Shown: positions 43,203-51,663, counted from the first letter of the stretch. The stretch is DNA of 64,000 nt from JAGVSV01 sp050952845 (GCA_050952845.1 JBMNLP010000001.1:186001-250000); one strand, 5' to 3'. Notes: generated from the sequence alone by a model not told the origin. Numbers and translations: made by a program.

Positions 43203-44433
43203 GCATCTGTTCGGTTATATTGCAAAAATTCATGTGAAAAGCAGGGAAGGGTTTTTGTTTTCATTGTTTCTTCCCTTTGCCCTGGGCCTTGTCTTTCTCT
43301 TCGCTTTTGAAGGCCTGGTCATTGATGAAAACCGAAGCTTTGATCCGGTCAAGGTGGCCATGACCATTGAAGGAAATGCGCTGGAACAAAAAGAAGTGCT
43401 CGCATTTTTAAATGAGGTCGGTACCGAAGGGAAGCTTGAAAATGAGGAGATTGTTCAGGGACATCTCAACAACAGTGAGAAGAAATATATCCTCTACTTT
43501 TTTGGAGAAGAAGCGGTCGTCCATAAGCTCCTTGAAGAAGGGAAAATTGATGCCAGGGTGGATATTGATAACAGGGGCTATCAAATGAGCGTCAGCTTGT
43601 TGATCCACCCTCTCAAAGCAAACGACATCTCTTCGCAAATTGTCTATCAAGTGTTCAATTCCTTTAACAGCACCTATCGTACAGTCAAGGATGCCACCGG
43701 AAGGCTAATCGTTCAGTCCTTGCGGGGAAGGGACATGCATTTTGTGGAGCCGCTTGTAAACAGGGTCAAAGAGTTAAGCGGCGAAGACATGTATGTTGAT
43801 GAATATAAGGAGCGAATCAATCCCGAGATTCACTATTTCTTTGTCAGCCTTGCCTACATCTGCCTGTATTTTATGCGTATCGGAATACAGATTATCAGAA
43901 ACAACGAGGGATACAGCGGGCCTACTTCCACAAGGCTGATGATGAGCCCTGTCGGCATGGGAAAAAGGGTGTTCACCAGTTTCGCATCGTTAAGCATACC
44001 ATCATTAGCATTGATGTATCTGCTGCTCTTCTTTTATTGGAAAATGGACGTGGGGTTAAGTACAAAGTACGGCTATGTCATCCTGCTGGTCAGCCTGGGC
44101 ACCCTGGTCAGCATTTTTATCGGAACGGCAATCGCCTCCTTGTTTAAGATGACGGACGACAGGGCCGACGGCATCTCTTTCGCCATCCCCATCACGGGCG
44201 CTTTGTTCGGCGGCTTAATGGGATCTGTAAGCCTGCAGCTTATGCTTTGGATTGAAGAAAACCTGCCCTTTCTGAACACTCTCAATCCCGTGTCGCTTGT
44301 TACGGACGGCTTATATCAGCTGTCGCTCTATCCAACGAACCATCAATTCTATCAAACCATCGGATATTTGTCGGTTTATTTCGTCATTTTGGCAGCGCTT
44401 ACCGCCATTGGAATGAGGAGGGTGAAGGAATAA
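43195..44433 (+). CDS. ABC-2 type exporter permease, first subunit
   Basis: A 412-residue membrane protein: one N-terminal helix (about 20-38), a large outside domain to about 215, then five helices in the C-terminal half, the YhgE/ABC-2 layout. It starts inside the ATPase gene and its stop overlaps the next start by one base. Works with the next permease as a heterodimer. Confidence 0.88.
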   Translation: MFKHLFGYIAKIHVKSREGFLFSLFLPFALGLVFLFAFEGLVIDENRSFDPVKVAMTIEGNALEQKEVLAFLNEVGTEGKLENEEIVQGHLNNSEKKYILYFFGEEAVVHKLLEEGKIDARVDIDNRGYQMSVSLLIHPLKANDISSQIVYQVFNSFNSTYRTVKDATGRLIVQSLRGRDMHFVEPLVNRVKELSGEDMYVDEYKERINPEIHYFFVSLAYICLYFMRIGIQIIRNNEGYSGPTSTRLMMSPVGMGKRVFTSFASLSIPSLALMYLLLFFYWKMDVGLSTKYGYVILLVSLGTLVSIFIGTAIASLFKMTDDRADGISFAIPITGALFGGLMGSVSLQLMLWIEENLPFLNTLNPVSLVTDGLYQLSLYPTNHQFYQTIGYLSVYFVILAALTAIGMRRVKE

Positions 44434-45638
44434 TGCAGGTTTTTAAATTGTATTATCGGCTGATCTTGAACAGAAAGTGGACGATGATCGGCTTTGCATT
44501 GTTGCTCATGTTGTCACTGATCAGTTGGAATAATTATGGCAAGAACAACCTTCACGACGCGTTTGATCCCGTGCTGAAAGGGCTGAAAATCGGGGTCGTC
44601 TATCAGGACGAGGATGATTCTGTTATCCAGTCGTTCATTTCCTATCTGGAAAGTGCTGCAACTGTCAGGCGGGTAGAGCACGATGAAGAAAAGATGATTG
44701 ATGACGTATATAAAATGAAAACGGATGAAATCATCGTGTTTCCTGCAAACTATGGCAAAGATTTACTAAAAGCTTCTTTTGCCCCTGACATGGACTTGCC
44801 GAAGTTAAAAAGAGTTTCGGGCATGTCAACAGAAGTGTCGCTTTACATCGATCAGATGATCAGCAACTATGTGGGGAATTTTATGGTGGCGGCTTTGGAA
44901 GTCGAAAACGTTGAAAGCCCAAATGAGCTGTCAGCAATGCTGACCCGTCTTGAAAAATCCTTACAACACAGGATCAACATTGTTGAAGTAAAGGAGGAGG
45001 GCAATGGCGGGCTTCAAATCTTCGGCCTGTCATGCTGTATGATATCTTTCCTGTTTTTCACGGTATTGACCATCTGTTTTGGAGCGCCGGCACTGGCTAT
45101 GAACCAGGAAACGATTGTTGTGCGCGAATCGATGTCGAGCATGACCCACTCCTCAAGGAATAAAGAATTCTTCCTGGCAAGCACAAGTTTTGCTCTTTTG
45201 GTCTGGACCCTTTCCATGTCGGCCATGGTGCTTATTTTCGGGCCGCATGTGCTTTCCCACACCAGCGGGAAACTGATTCTTTTGGGGAGCTTTCTTGCAA
45301 CTTTTGGCCTTTCCGGCATCGCTTTCCTGATGGCGACCATTTCCGCCAACCAATCCGTTCTGATCTTTTTACAGGTAACCATCGGCCTGATGATTCATTT
45401 TGGAAGCGGCATCTTTGTCCCAAGGGAGCTTGTAGGCGAGGCGTTTCAAAAGCTTGTTTCCATTGCAACACCCATTTGGCAAGTCAAGGCAAACGAATTG
45501 ATCCTGTCTGCTGAAACCTTAACGGCTAACCGACTGGGTGAAATTGAACACTATTTCTTTATCATGCTGCTGATTGGACTTGCTTATTATGCCGTCAGCT
45601 TTGTGGTGATGCGGTTTAGAAACGTTGAAAACGCCTAA
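44433..45638 (+). CDS. ABC-2 type exporter permease, second subunit
   Basis: A 401-residue permease of the same layout as the preceding one: helix at about 17-33, outside domain to about 195, then five C-terminal helices including ISFLFFTVLTICFGAPAL. Two permeases with one ATPase next to a HisKA_3/LuxR pair match the linearmycin-resistance type of transporter. Substrate unknown. It ends 2 bases before the convergent HD-protein gene. Confidence 0.88.
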   Translation: MQVFKLYYRLILNRKWTMIGFALLLMLSLISWNNYGKNNLHDAFDPVLKGLKIGVVYQDEDDSVIQSFISYLESAATVRRVEHDEEKMIDDVYKMKTDEIIVFPANYGKDLLKASFAPDMDLPKLKRVSGMSTEVSLYIDQMISNYVGNFMVAALEVENVESPNELSAMLTRLEKSLQHRINIVEVKEEGNGGLQIFGLSCCMISFLFFTVLTICFGAPALAMNQETIVVRESMSSMTHSSRNKEFFLASTSFALLVWTLSMSAMVLIFGPHVLSHTSGKLILLGSFLATFGLSGIAFLMATISANQSVLIFLQVTIGLMIHFGSGIFVPRELVGEAFQKLVSIATPIWQVKANELILSAETLTANRLGEIEHYFFIMLLIGLAYYAVSFVVMRFRNVENA

Positions 45639-45640
45639 AC

Positions 45641-46231
45641 CTAAGCGCGGGTATTTATTTCAGCCAGCTCGGCGGCGATGTCCTCCTCGCAGCTGCGCAT
45701 GGCCAGGATGGTCCTTTCCATCAGGGTGTCCAGGTCCCAGCCCAGCAGCTCGGCGCCGCGCGCAATGACCTCCCGCGAGCAGCCTGCCGCGAAGGATTTG
45801 TCCTTGAACTTTTTCTTCAGCGACTTCAGCTCCATGTCCGCGACCGATTTTGACGGGCGCATCAGCGTGGCGGCGCCGATCAGCCCGGTCAGCTCGTCGG
45901 CGGCAAACAACACCTTTTCCATTTCGTGCTGTGGCTCGGGCAGGCCCGGGTGGATGCCCCAGCCATGGCTGCACACCGCGCGGATCATTGCGTCATCGGC
46001 GTCGATTTCGCGCAGCAGCTCGGGCGCCTTTACGCAATGCTGCTCCGGAAATTCGCCAAAGTCGACGTCGTGCAGCAGACCAACCAATGCCCAGAAATCG
46101 GCTTCGGCGGCATAGCCCAGCGTCTGCGCGTACCAGCGCATGACCTTTTCCACCGTCAGCGCGTGGCGGATATGAAAAACATCCTGGTTATACTTTCGGA
46201 CAAGCCCGAGCGCCTGTTGCCTGGTTACCAT
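45641..46231 (-). CDS. HD-domain hydrolase
   Basis: A 196-residue protein when started at ATG 46231 (MVTRQQALGLVRKYN) behind GAGGGGTG; a longer frame adds 16 residues without RBS. It has an HD fold with His in RHALTVEKVM, His-Asp in GLLHDVDFGEFPEQH (about 60) and a distal Asp in FAADELTGLI (about 112). Such small HD proteins often hydrolyse nucleotides or phosphate esters. Its GC-rich codon use matches the chromosome, unlike the ABC genes beside it. Confidence 0.83.
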   Translation of the reverse strand: MVTRQQALGLVRKYNQDVFHIRHALTVEKVMRWYAQTLGYAAEADFWALVGLLHDVDFGEFPEQHCVKAPELLREIDADDAMIRAVCSHGWGIHPGLPEPQHEMEKVLFAADELTGLIGAATLMRPSKSVADMELKSLKKKFKDKSFAAGCSREVIARGAELLGWDLDTLMERTILAMRSCEEDIAAELAEINTRA

Positions 46232-46392
46232 GCGGTCACCCCTCGTGTGTTGATGGCTATACGGTACCACCAGCCCCATGGCGTGTCAAGGACGGGACGG
46301 ATGGATGTTTCACGCTGCTGATCATGAGGCACTTATGGGCCGGTAACGAGGGTCGCTTGACGCAGGGGAGGTGTTTTGCGTTGAAAAAGTGT

Positions 46393-46422
46393 TTGACTTC
46401 ACCACGCACGCTGTGATAAAAT
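46393..46422 (+). promoter_or_regulatory. Promoter of the tRNA-Val gene
   Basis: TTGACT (46393-46398) and TAAAAT (46417-46422), or GATAAA two bases earlier, at 18 or 16 bases spacing, about 115 bases upstream of the tRNA. Confidence 0.5.
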
Positions 46423-46535
46423 AAAAATGTTCAGGGCTGGCGTTATTGCGCTGCCATATGTGAACAGGGCGTGTTGGCTCAATGGACAGAACCTGTTGTC
46501 AGGTTTGATCGGATGACCGGCACCAAAACACCCAA

Positions 46536-46611
46536 GGTCGCATGGCTCAGTTGGTAGAGCACCGTGTTCACATCGCGGGGGTCACAGGTTCGAGCCCTGT
46601 TGCGACCACCA
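46536..46611 (+). tRNA. tRNA-Val(CAC)
   Basis: A 76-base cloverleaf. Acceptor GGTCGCA pairs with TGCGACC. D stem GCTC/GAGC. Anticodon stem CCGTG/CGCGG with loop TTCACAT, so the anticodon is CAC and the codon GUG (Val). T arm ACAGG-TTCGAGC-CCTGT. The CCA end is encoded. A strong terminator follows at once. Confidence 0.93.
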
Positions 46612-46652
46612 AAAACCCTTGAAAACAAAAAGTTTCCAAGGGTTTTCTTTTT
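46612..46652 (+). terminator. Rho-independent terminator after tRNA-Val
   Basis: AAAACCCTTG (46612-46621) pairs with CAAGGGTTTT (46637-46646), extended by GAAA/TTTC at the inner end, followed by CTTTTTTC. Confidence 0.9.
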
Positions 46653-46839
46653 TCAAAATTTCCCTTATTCTCCCATAGAAAGATCATATTCTTTTACGTT
46701 CGATCTTAACCGAAGCTCTAAAAATCCGAACGAATGAATTGTGTAGGATATGTTCATATTCGATGTAAACGGAATGAACCTATCCCATCGTTCACCTCGA
46801 AGCGATGTGAAGGGCTTGTCGGAGTTTTATGAACGAATG
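46653..46839. other. AT-rich intergenic region without recognised gene
   Basis: Lies between the tRNA terminator and the 3' end of the fic gene. I see no reading frame, hairpin with T-run or promoter that is convincing. Confidence 0.4.
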
Positions 46840-47901
46840 CTACTTGATTCTGTAATAGTGGGTATTTTTTCCGTTTCCTTCACGCCTGATTTTGCCCGAA
46901 GCAACCAGCTTTCGTAAAGCGCCTTCTATGGAGCTGACGCTGAGCGAAGGACAAAGCTCACGGATATCCTGTTTGGTGAATCTGCCTATCTTGTTCTGCG
47001 TGGCCATCCGAACCATATCAAGGGCAGGCAGTTTTGTTTCCACAAGCGCAAAACGATCCCCAAAGTCTTTATACGCAGAGAGAATGGTTCCAAGCAAGTA
47101 CTTGATAAAGGGAACAGGATCATGGGTTCCTTCATGCCAACCAATCTGAGACTGTGAAAGCGCATCGTAATAGAGGTCTTTATTCTTTGCGATTTTTGCT
47201 TCGAGCGAAATATACTTGCCCACATAGAACCCGTTTCGATAGAGAAGAAGCGTGGTAAGCAATCTGCTCATGCGACCATTGCCATCATTGAACGGATGAA
47301 TACACAGGAAATCGTGGATGAACACCGGAATAGCAATCAACGGTTCCAGCTCCATGTTTCCGATCACCCTGTTATATTCTTCACAGATCCTGTCGAGTGC
47401 AGCAGGCGTTTCGTACGGCGATAGAGGAGTAAAGAGTATTTCGGCATGCCCGTCTGGATGAGTCGCAGAGATATAGTTTTGCACCTTTTTCGTGCGTCCG
47501 GCCACAGGATTGTTCATATGGCTATACAATATTTTGTGCAGCTGAAGGATATCGTTTTGTGAAATGGAAATTGCATCAAAGCTCTCATGGATAATGCCCA
47601 ATACATCCCGGTAGCCTGCGATCTCCTGTTCATTACGGTTTCTTGGCGTTGTTTTCTCCGCGACAAGCTGCCTGATGCGGGTATTCGTCGTTACGATCCC
47701 TTCGATGGAGTTGGAGGCCTCCGTGCTTTGAACCTTTGCGATGTCGACCAGTTTTTCAAGCTCCTGTGGTCGCTGTTTCAAATAAAGCTCCTGTTTACCG
47801 GCTTCCTTGTATATGGCTGCAATAAGCCCAAGCAGATCAGAATCCCATTTTCGCTCTCTGACTTCGCTATAGTTAAAATCTCGCATATCCTTACCCTCCA
47901 C
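46840..47901 (-). CDS. Fic-family protein AMP-transferase
   Basis: A 353-residue Fic protein. The active-site motif HPFNDGNGRMSR (about residue 205) is complete (His, Asp, Asn, Arg), so AMPylation is possible. An N-terminal inhibitory helix carries EASNSIEG (about 60-67), the S/TxxxE(G/N) motif of class II Fic proteins, whose Glu blocks ATP until released. The C-terminal 75 residues form a winged helix (TKQDIRELCPSLSVSSIEGALRKLV), suggesting DNA binding and autoregulation. No separate antitoxin gene is seen, as expected for class II. AT-richer than the neighbourhood. The promoter carries repeated CCCTTAA sites. Confidence 0.93.
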   Translation of the reverse strand: MEGKDMRDFNYSEVRERKWDSDLLGLIAAIYKEAGKQELYLKQRPQELEKLVDIAKVQSTEASNSIEGIVTTNTRIRQLVAEKTTPRNRNEQEIAGYRDVLGIIHESFDAISISQNDILQLHKILYSHMNNPVAGRTKKVQNYISATHPDGHAEILFTPLSPYETPAALDRICEEYNRVIGNMELEPLIAIPVFIHDFLCIHPFNDGNGRMSRLLTTLLLYRNGFYVGKYISLEAKIAKNKDLYYDALSQSQIGWHEGTHDPVPFIKYLLGTILSAYKDFGDRFALVETKLPALDMVRMATQNKIGRFTKQDIRELCPSLSVSSIEGALRKLVASGKIRREGNGKNTHYYRIK

Positions 47902-47907
47902 ATCATT

Positions 47908-47986
47908 CCCTTAAATAATAACAAATATTAAGGGCAACATCAAGTATTAAGGGAATATTCCCACAAGATAATAGATAATTTAAGGG
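47908..47986 (-). promoter_or_regulatory. fic promoter with repeated TTAAGGG operator-like sites
   Basis: Minus-strand promoter: TTGATG (reverse of 47938-47943), 17 bases, TATTAT (reverse of 47915-47920). TTAAGGG stands at 47928-47934, 47947-47953 and 47980-47986, and its inverse CCCTTAA at 47908-47914. Two sites overlap the core promoter, as expected for repression, perhaps by the Fic protein's own winged helix. Confidence 0.6.
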
Positions 47987-48243
47987 AAAGGCTTTGGCTG
48001 TAAGGGAATGCAAAGCAACTGTAATTGCTACCGTTTTCTGCAATGATTGAAATTAGCAGTGTTTTCTCCTGTAAGGTACTTTATTGTTTGCTCCTCCAGC
48101 GCTTCAATTTGCTTATGCGCTTCAAAGTAATCAGCCTCCGCTTGCTTATAGGCTACCTCGTTTATGCTAACATGCTTTTCTTTAGCCTTTCCCAGCAAAG
48201 CGGCTTCAGATTTTTGGTTCAGTCAAGTCATACCATCGTTCGT

Positions 48244-48275
48244 TAGAGCAAATTCATTCATCATGGCGCAGTCGC
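48244..48275 (+). repeat. Left-end fragment of the dispersed 163-bp repeat
   Basis: TAGAGCAAATTCA followed by TCATCATGGCGCAGTCGC matches the first 32 bases of copies 1 and 2 with few differences, then similarity stops. The matching right end may be the fragment at 49989-50019. Confidence 0.6.
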
Positions 48276-48293
48276 TGCCTAACAACTTGAAAC

Positions 48294-48340
48294 AAAATGC
48301 CTCCTTTATGAATCTATTATGTATAGAAAGGAGGCGTTTT
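48294..48340 (+). promoter_or_regulatory. Hairpin that sequesters a ribosome binding site
   Basis: AAAATGCCTCCTTT (48294-48307) pairs with AAAGGAGGCGTTTT (48327-48340), a 14-bp stem with one T-G pair and a 19-base loop. The right arm is the Shine-Dalgarno sequence of the secreted-protein gene starting at 48344, so folding would mask it. It could be a translational switch or a relic of a mobile element. Confidence 0.55.
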
Positions 48341-48343
48341 CAT

Positions 48344-49510
48344 ATGCCTAAGAAGATCGTCTCATTGCTTGCTGTTGTTTTCATGCTGATAACAGCATCA
48401 GCATATGCCGAAACGTACTGCACCCTGCCGCAGGTGATCGAGCAGGCCAAAGCCGGGTGGCGCCAGACATATGAGGCGCACGGGCGCACGATTGCCGTGG
48501 ACGTAATGCCGCTGCTGCCGGAGGCGGAGCAGTTTCCGGTGCTGTACTGCTCCTGGAAAACCGATTGGAACCTGGTGCCCCAGGACGGCCAGGATCATCC
48601 GCTGGAGATCAACGGTCAATCCTATATGGCAACAGACAGAACAGACGATTTCATGCTTGACAGGAACGGCAGAAGCGACGCCGAGTGGTTTATCCGCCAT
48701 GAGGGCAAAGAAATCAATGCAAAGCCCTATCGGGCGTATTATCCACCATACGCGCCGAACACAGCCTATATTCCATGCAACCCCATCACATTGGAAGAAA
48801 TAACGGAAAAGATAAAGGGCATCATGCAGGGGATGGGCCTGGATGCAGATTTGCTTGCCAAAGAGCCCAGCGAATTCGGAACACACAGTTTTTATATCGA
48901 CGATAAGGAAAAACCGCTGGCGCCCGGTGTCGGCCTGCTTACATGGCAGCAGAATTTCGGAGGCATCCCGGCCGTCAGCGATTTACAAAGCAACCGTGTG
49001 GAGGCCGAAATACACTGCTTGTTTCGAAACGAGGAGTTTCATCATGTACATTTTCGCCTTTGGAATGTGGATCATGAAGTTGCCCCGGATGTGCCGCTGT
49101 GCGGATTTGACAAGGTGGTTAAAACCCTGGAACAGGAAATCGAAGCGGGCCGCTTGCGCAGGGTGTTTGAAATCCGGCTGGGCTATGGGCAGTTTAATGA
49201 GGACGGCGCATCGGACAACTACCGCAAGTTCCCCAAGCTGCAGCGGCATTATTACCTGAAACCCGTCTGGCGCGTGCACGGCATCTGGGTGAGGAGCGCA
49301 ACAAGCTCGGCAGCAGATATTGTCTATGATGACGACGATCCGAACTACCGCGACGTGCGCAACAGCGCCCACCAGGCGTTCATCACCATCGATGCGCAGA
49401 CGGGCGAGATAGTAACCAACACCAACGAGGGCGGCCTGATCCCCATCGAGCGGACCTACTATCACGGCTGCCTGTCGTGGGAGGATGCGGGCGGCAAGCC
49501 GGAACAGTGA
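48344..49510 (+). CDS. Secreted protein of unknown function
   Basis: A 388-residue protein started at ATG 48344 behind AAAGGAGGCG; the longer frame upstream has no RBS. A Sec signal peptide (MPKKIVSLLAVVFMLITASAYA) is clear. The mature part is hydrophilic with many aromatic residues and no membrane segment. It ends in a region ...DAQTGEIVTNTNEGGLI, resembling the tail strands of PepSY/YycI-like domains. I do not recognise the family. It stands alone between the fic gene and a tRNA remnant, and both flanks carry fragments of the dispersed repeat. Confidence 0.7.
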   Translation: MPKKIVSLLAVVFMLITASAYAETYCTLPQVIEQAKAGWRQTYEAHGRTIAVDVMPLLPEAEQFPVLYCSWKTDWNLVPQDGQDHPLEINGQSYMATDRTDDFMLDRNGRSDAEWFIRHEGKEINAKPYRAYYPPYAPNTAYIPCNPITLEEITEKIKGIMQGMGLDADLLAKEPSEFGTHSFYIDDKEKPLAPGVGLLTWQQNFGGIPAVSDLQSNRVEAEIHCLFRNEEFHHVHFRLWNVDHEVAPDVPLCGFDKVVKTLEQEIEAGRLRRVFEIRLGYGQFNEDGASDNYRKFPKLQRHYYLKPVWRVHGIWVRSATSSAADIVYDDDDPNYRDVRNSAHQAFITIDAQTGEIVTNTNEGGLIPIERTYYHGCLSWEDAGGKPEQ

Positions 49511-49834
49511 TATCAACTCCAAGCATTAACACATCGTTGTGCCGCAATGGCCCAGAATGCTTACAGAAAAAGCGTTGAAAGCCCACCATCAATATGCTAT
49601 GATGGCCAAGGCCGACAGAAGGGGATGTTGTAGTGGGTCTGATGATCCATCTGCTCAGCGCCGTGTGACAGTTTCCGGTCTTCTTTCGGCTGATTCCATG
49701 GGTGCAGCAGTCAGTGAACACAGCGAGGAACGCACCCGCTACGATCCCTTGAATAACGAAAGCTATTGATTTCATTCGCTTTTAGGGGGCATGTATCAGT
49801 TTTGTATGTGCGGACTTTACCACCAGCCCGGAGT

Positions 49835-49885
49835 ACATCGTTCACATCGATGGGGGCGCAGGTTCAAGTCCTGTTGCGACCGTCA
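49835..49885 (+). pseudogene. 3' fragment of tRNA-Val(CAC)
   Basis: ACATCG-TTCACAT-CGATGG keeps the anticodon loop of the real tRNA-Val, and GCAGG-TTCAAGT-CCTGT keeps the T arm, followed by TGCGACC and GTCA in place of ACCA. The 5' half with acceptor and D arm is missing. It looks like the remnant left at the far border of an element that used the tRNA gene. Confidence 0.65.
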
Positions 49886-49988
49886 TGCCGCAAGGGGTTG
49901 TAGCGTTGTTTCCCGTTTGCTGCAGCCTTTTTTTCATACCAAAGGAGGTTTGCAGGCAGCATGCCGTTTATACAACATCGATGGCGCC

Positions 49989-50019
49989 GCGCGCGCCGCA
50001 TGATTGTGTGATTGCTCTA
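49989..50019 (+). repeat. Right-end fragment of the dispersed 163-bp repeat
   Basis: GCGCGCGCCGCATGATTGTG followed by TGATTGCTCTA resembles the right end of copies 1 and 2 (GCGCCACGATTGCGTAATTTGCTCTA) with small gaps. Degenerate, so the assignment is tentative. Confidence 0.4.
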
Positions 50020-50086
50020 AAAGTGTCCGTTTGGGCAGCGCCCGGCGGAACCTGATCGATATCGCTAATGTATGGAGGAAAACGAC

Positions 50087-51307
50087 ATGAAGTTCAACAA
50101 CATCGACTTTGATACCTATTTTAAGGACCATCCTACCGCGGAGGGCTTCTTTGGCAAATACGGCGGTTCTTATGTGCCGCCCGAACTGCAGGCTGCCATG
50201 GACGAGATTACCGGCGCATACAATACCATCTGCAAGTCCAGGAAGTTCATCGCGGAGCTGCGCCGCATCCGCCAGGAGTTTCAGGGCAGGCCGACGCCCA
50301 TATCGCATCTGCAGCGCTTGTCCGACAGCATCGGCACCGGCGTTCAGCTGTACGTCAAGCGTGAGGACCTGAACCACACCGGGGCGCACAAGCTGAACCA
50401 CTGCATGGGCGAGGTGCTGCTGGCCCAGTATATGGGCAAGAAGAAGGTCATTGCGGAAACGGGCGCGGGCCAGCATGGCGTCGCCCTTGCCACCGCCGCC
50501 GCCTACTTCGGCCTGGCGTGCGATATCTATATGGGCGCCGTTGATATCAAAAAACAGGCTCCCAATGTGGCGAGGATGAAAATCTTGGGCGCGCGGGTCA
50601 TCGAGGTGACTGCCGGCTTGGCCACGCTGAAAGAGGCGGTTGATGCCGCGTTTGAAGCCTACGCAAATGAATATCAGGACGCGATCTATTGCATCGGCTC
50701 TGTGATGGGTCCCCATCCTTTCCCGATGATGGTGCGTGATTTTCAGGCTGTGGTGGGCGTTGAAGCCAGGGAACAGTACCTCAATATGACCGGAGAACTG
50801 CCCGACGCTGTGGTAGCCTGCGTGGGCGGCGGGTCCAATGCCATGGGGCTTTTTTCCGGTTTCCTGAACGACCCTGTTCAGCTGTTCGGCGTTGAGCCGC
50901 TGGGCAAAGGGCCTGCGCTTGGCGACCATGCCGCAAGCCTGACCTATGGCGAAGAAGGCATCATGCACGGCTTCAACAGCATCATGCTCAAGGATGCTGA
51001 GGGGGAGCCTGCGCCGGTCTATTCGGTGGCCAGCGGCCTGGACTATCCGTCCAGCGGCCCGGAGCACGCCTTCCTGTATGACCTGGGCAGGGTGAAATAC
51101 GATGTTGTTGGCGACGAGGAGGCGATCGATGCGTTCTTTACGCTTTCACGCATGGAAGGGATTATTCCGGCGCTGGAAAGCGCCCACGCTGTTGCCTATG
51201 GCATCAAACTGGCCAACCAAATGGGCAAGGGATCCGTCCTCATGAACCTTTCGGGCCGGGGCGACAAGGACATGGACTATATCATCGAACATTACGGCAT
51301 CCGATGA
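50087..51307 (+). CDS. trpB: Tryptophan synthase beta chain
   Basis: A 406-residue PLP enzyme started at ATG 50087; the ATG at 50072 lies on the RBS (GGAGG) itself. The PLP lysine is in LNHTGAHKLNH (about residue 90), ETGAGQHGVA (about 115) carries the catalytic Glu, and VGGGSNAMG (about 240) is the phosphate-binding loop. LNH replaces the usual INN after the lysine. No trpA or other trp gene lies in the window, so it stands alone and may salvage indole or depend on a remote TrpA. Converges on the metallophosphoesterase gene. Confidence 0.93.
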   Translation: MKFNNIDFDTYFKDHPTAEGFFGKYGGSYVPPELQAAMDEITGAYNTICKSRKFIAELRRIRQEFQGRPTPISHLQRLSDSIGTGVQLYVKREDLNHTGAHKLNHCMGEVLLAQYMGKKKVIAETGAGQHGVALATAAAYFGLACDIYMGAVDIKKQAPNVARMKILGARVIEVTAGLATLKEAVDAAFEAYANEYQDAIYCIGSVMGPHPFPMMVRDFQAVVGVEAREQYLNMTGELPDAVVACVGGGSNAMGLFSGFLNDPVQLFGVEPLGKGPALGDHAASLTYGEEGIMHGFNSIMLKDAEGEPAPVYSVASGLDYPSSGPEHAFLYDLGRVKYDVVGDEEAIDAFFTLSRMEGIIPALESAHAVAYGIKLANQMGKGSVLMNLSGRGDKDMDYIIEHYGIR

Positions 51308-51663
51308 TTGCGGTGCCGTTTACGGAAACAATCTTCTGTATTTCAAGGCAGATATTCGGCTGCGCCGCTTCCCGTTCCCGAAGAAATGATGGCGTCTCCC
51401 GAAAAGGTGGGGCGGGGGCTTGCTAAACACATCCTGTCCAGGCGTTTTATTATTTGTCATAGCTTAGCGCAGAAGATTCAAACCATCGGATGCTATCTGT
51501 TTCCGGTTAAAATGGGCAGCCTCATGTCAAAGATGACGGCAAACTATGTCTCCCGGCAGGTTTAGAATCAAGAAGTATCTCAACTTCAACACATTCAAAA
51601 GCAGGAACCCCTTGATTTTCCCATGGACATCGCATTTTTTACCGAAAGCTCCATAAAAAATGT
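51308..51663 (+). other. Intergenic region between trpB and the terminator
   Basis: An 85-codon open frame (51308-51565) begins immediately at the trpB stop but has no RBS and a composition unlike a gene. I see no RNA gene or repeat here. Confidence 0.4.

Larger units (their letters stand above)
49511..50086. other. Intergenic region with tRNA-Val remnant and repeat end
   Basis: Apart from the tRNA remnant and repeat fragment listed separately, it holds a promoter-like pair, TTGAAA (49575-49580) and TATGAT (49598-49603) with 17 bases between, but no convincing gene follows. Short open frames here have no RBS and no family character. Confidence 0.45.

Noticed and set aside
49539..49769. 76-codon frame in the intergenic region before trpB
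   Set aside because: No RBS, no family character, low hydrophobic pattern.
50072..50086. Earlier ATG start for trpB
   Set aside because: That ATG overlaps the GGAGG that serves the ATG at 50087.
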